Source of the DNA: Rudaea sp. 3F27F6
Lineage (GTDB): Bacteria > Pseudomonadota > Gammaproteobacteria > Xanthomonadales > Rhodanobacteraceae
Direction of reading: 5' to 3'
Length of the DNA: 64,000 nucleotides
Assembly (NCBI RefSeq): GCF_005503555.1
Contig: NZ_SCNG01000003.1
Span: forward strand, 434,001-498,000
The position numbers and the translations under genes were made by a program. This document shows positions 62,905 to 64,000 of this stretch, in pieces. The notes beneath the pieces were generated by a model that saw only the letters and a list, made by a program, of their open reading frames with translations, searched no databases and was not told where the DNA came from. Every line of letters starts with the position of its first letter. Position 1 is the stretch's first letter.

Positions 62905-64000
62905 TCACAACAATTCTTTCTCGCCGCGCAGCGCGTACTGGGCGATGCGTTTGAGTCTTTCCGTGCTCGTGTCGGCAAGCAGTTTGGACAATGCGCTCGT
63001 CGCCGCGTCGCGGTCGAGCGCGTGGCGCTCGCGCAGAGTCGTCGCGACGGCGCGGCCGAGGCTGTCGAAAATCAGTCCGTAGGCGATCGCGTGCAGCACG
63101 CCGCCTCCGAGCGTGCCGAGGCCGGGAAACGCCTTGGCCGCGTTGCCGGCGATCGCGAGCACGAGCGAGGTGCTCGTACGCACTGTGAGCTTCACCTGCG
63201 AGACGAAGGCGTCGATGTCGATATCGCGCACTGGCACATCGAACAGCTTGGACAGTTCACGAACCAGGCCCGTGGCGAGCACGGCCTGAATCACGAGGTC
63301 GCTGCCGGGCATCACCGCGGCCAGCGCGCCGATCACGGCGCGCTTGGTGTATTTGGTCACGATCGCTTCCGCATCGCGTTCGCGAATCGCGGCTGCGAGG
63401 GCGTCGGCGCGTGCATCGACGCGGCTCAGCACGGCGGCTTCGCGCGCGGGCTCGAACGCCGCAGCGCCCTGTTGCGCATAGGTGCGCAGCAACGCGCCAA
63501 GCACGCCAATGTCCGCCTTGCGTTCGCGTCGGACGATTTCGCTGCGGCCGCCGGCATCGCGGCGTTCGACCGATTCCGTGCCGCCGACGCTGACGACGAC
63601 CTGGGCATCGGTCAGAGCGGCATATTTCTGCTTCAACGTCTGCGCCAGCACGGCGCGTTCGTCGTCGCGGAACTGGTCGGCCTTGTTGAGCACGAGCACG
63701 AGCGGTTTGCCGAAGTCGCGCAGCCAGCGCAGTTCGGCATCCTGATCGCGGGTGAGATCGCCCGCGGCGACATAGAGCACGATATGCGCGCGCAGGGCTT
63801 CGTCGCGCCCGAGCGCTTCGCGCGCGGCGCCGGCAACTTCATGCGTGCCCGGCACGTCGGCCAGGGTGAGTTCGATATCGTCGGTCAACCGTGTGCGGTA
63901 GTGCGCGACGGTACGCGTGGTGCCGCCGAGAACATCGGTTTCGATCGGTGCCGGGTCGCTGCCGTCGACGGCCCTGCTGGTGAAGGCGCGGATCAGGCTC
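62905..64000 (-). CDS. DUF697-type GTPase, N-terminal part outside window
   Basis: The frame is open to the window edge without a start, so the G1 loop is missing; 365 residues are seen. G3 reads ADVPGTHE and G4 NKAD, then a DUF697-like hydrophobic region (TKRAVIGALAAVMPGSDLVI, LGTLGGGVLHAIAYGLIF). It resembles the GTPase at 59534-60895, but the two are not close copies. The two GTPases enclose the YceI/cytochrome b561 genes. Confidence 0.82.
   Translation of the reverse strand, partial: SLIRAFTSRAVDGSDPAPIETDVLGGTTRTVAHYRTRLTDDIELTLADVPGTHEVAGAAREALGRDEALRAHIVLYVAAGDLTRDQDAELRWLRDFGKPLVLVLNKADQFRDDERAVLAQTLKQKYAALTDAQVVVSVGGTESVERRDAGGRSEIVRRERKADIGVLGALLRTYAQQGAAAFEPAREAAVLSRVDARADALAAAIRERDAEAIVTKYTKRAVIGALAAVMPGSDLVIQAVLATGLVRELSKLFDVPVRDIDIDAFVSQVKLTVRTSTSLVLAIAGNAAKAFPGLGTLGGGVLHAIAYGLIFDSLGRAVATTLRERHALDRDAATSALSKLLADTSTERLKRIAQYALRGEKELL

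Overview
The window is GC-rich, gene-dense bacterial chromosome with short intergenic gaps and no rRNA, tRNA, CRISPR array, insertion sequence, integrase or phage gene that I can recognise. The abundance of TonB-dependent receptors, a FadE-type acyl-CoA dehydrogenase, PrfC, MtgA, GTP-type PEP carboxykinase, M61/M16 secreted peptidases and TPR-sulfotransferases points to a Gammaproteobacterium, most likely Xanthomonadales (Rhodanobacteraceae or Lysobacteraceae-like). That placement is inferred from gene content, not from a marker gene.

Layout. 1-4017: the end of a TonB receptor, a Tat-signal DOPA-dioxygenase-like protein and a convergent GMC oxidoreductase. 4118-6051: small metabolic genes (GNAT, YciI, a DUF2938-like membrane protein, cytidine deaminase family). 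6109-11025: secreted peptidases, M61 plus an M16 pair of which only one member keeps the zinc motif. 11344-13668: a MOSC protein and a divergent nucleotide-carrier-like MFS protein. 13681-17871 (minus): a probable flavinylation/redox operon of cupredoxin, TlpA thioredoxin, DUF4266 lipoprotein, DUF3570 outer-membrane protein and ApbE. 18070-21288 (plus): ECF sigma factor, anti-sigma factor, subtilisin-like protease and TorF-type porin, each joined to the next by a 4-base overlap. 21299-26968: two hotdog-fold proteins, FadE, an SRPBCC protein and an alpha/beta hydrolase, with a divergent TetR regulator and palindromic operator candidates. 27143-31410: PEP carboxykinase, then an ECF sigma / membrane anti-sigma / DUF4097 operon.

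31419-45677 (minus) is the most unusual region. Two paralogous TonB receptors are each followed by a strong terminator and then by sulfotransferase genes. There are three TPR-sulfotransferases, a stand-alone sulfotransferase and a 2-oxoglutarate/Fe(II) oxygenase behind one receptor, and a further TPR-sulfotransferase behind the other. The two receptor genes share a palindromic upstream motif. 45944-55656: an unknown outer-membrane-like protein, MtgA, a family-2 glycosyltransferase, a CBS protein, PrfC, an M23 peptidase, a GH18 protein, L-serine dehydratase, a glutaredoxin-like protein and a lipoprotein. 55862-59512: a Fur-box-controlled TonB receptor with a PepSY membrane protein and a small membrane protein (iron uptake). 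59534-64000: two DUF697-type GTPases flanking a YceI / cytochrome b561 / YceI operon; the second GTPase runs off the window.

Several intergenic spaces carry palindromic REP/REPIN-like repeats (about 8044, 11106, 14613, 16010 and 22233). Many genes start with GTG or TTG. Starts below were moved to the codon best supported by a ribosome-binding site, signal peptide or neighbour spacing where the longest reading was implausible.
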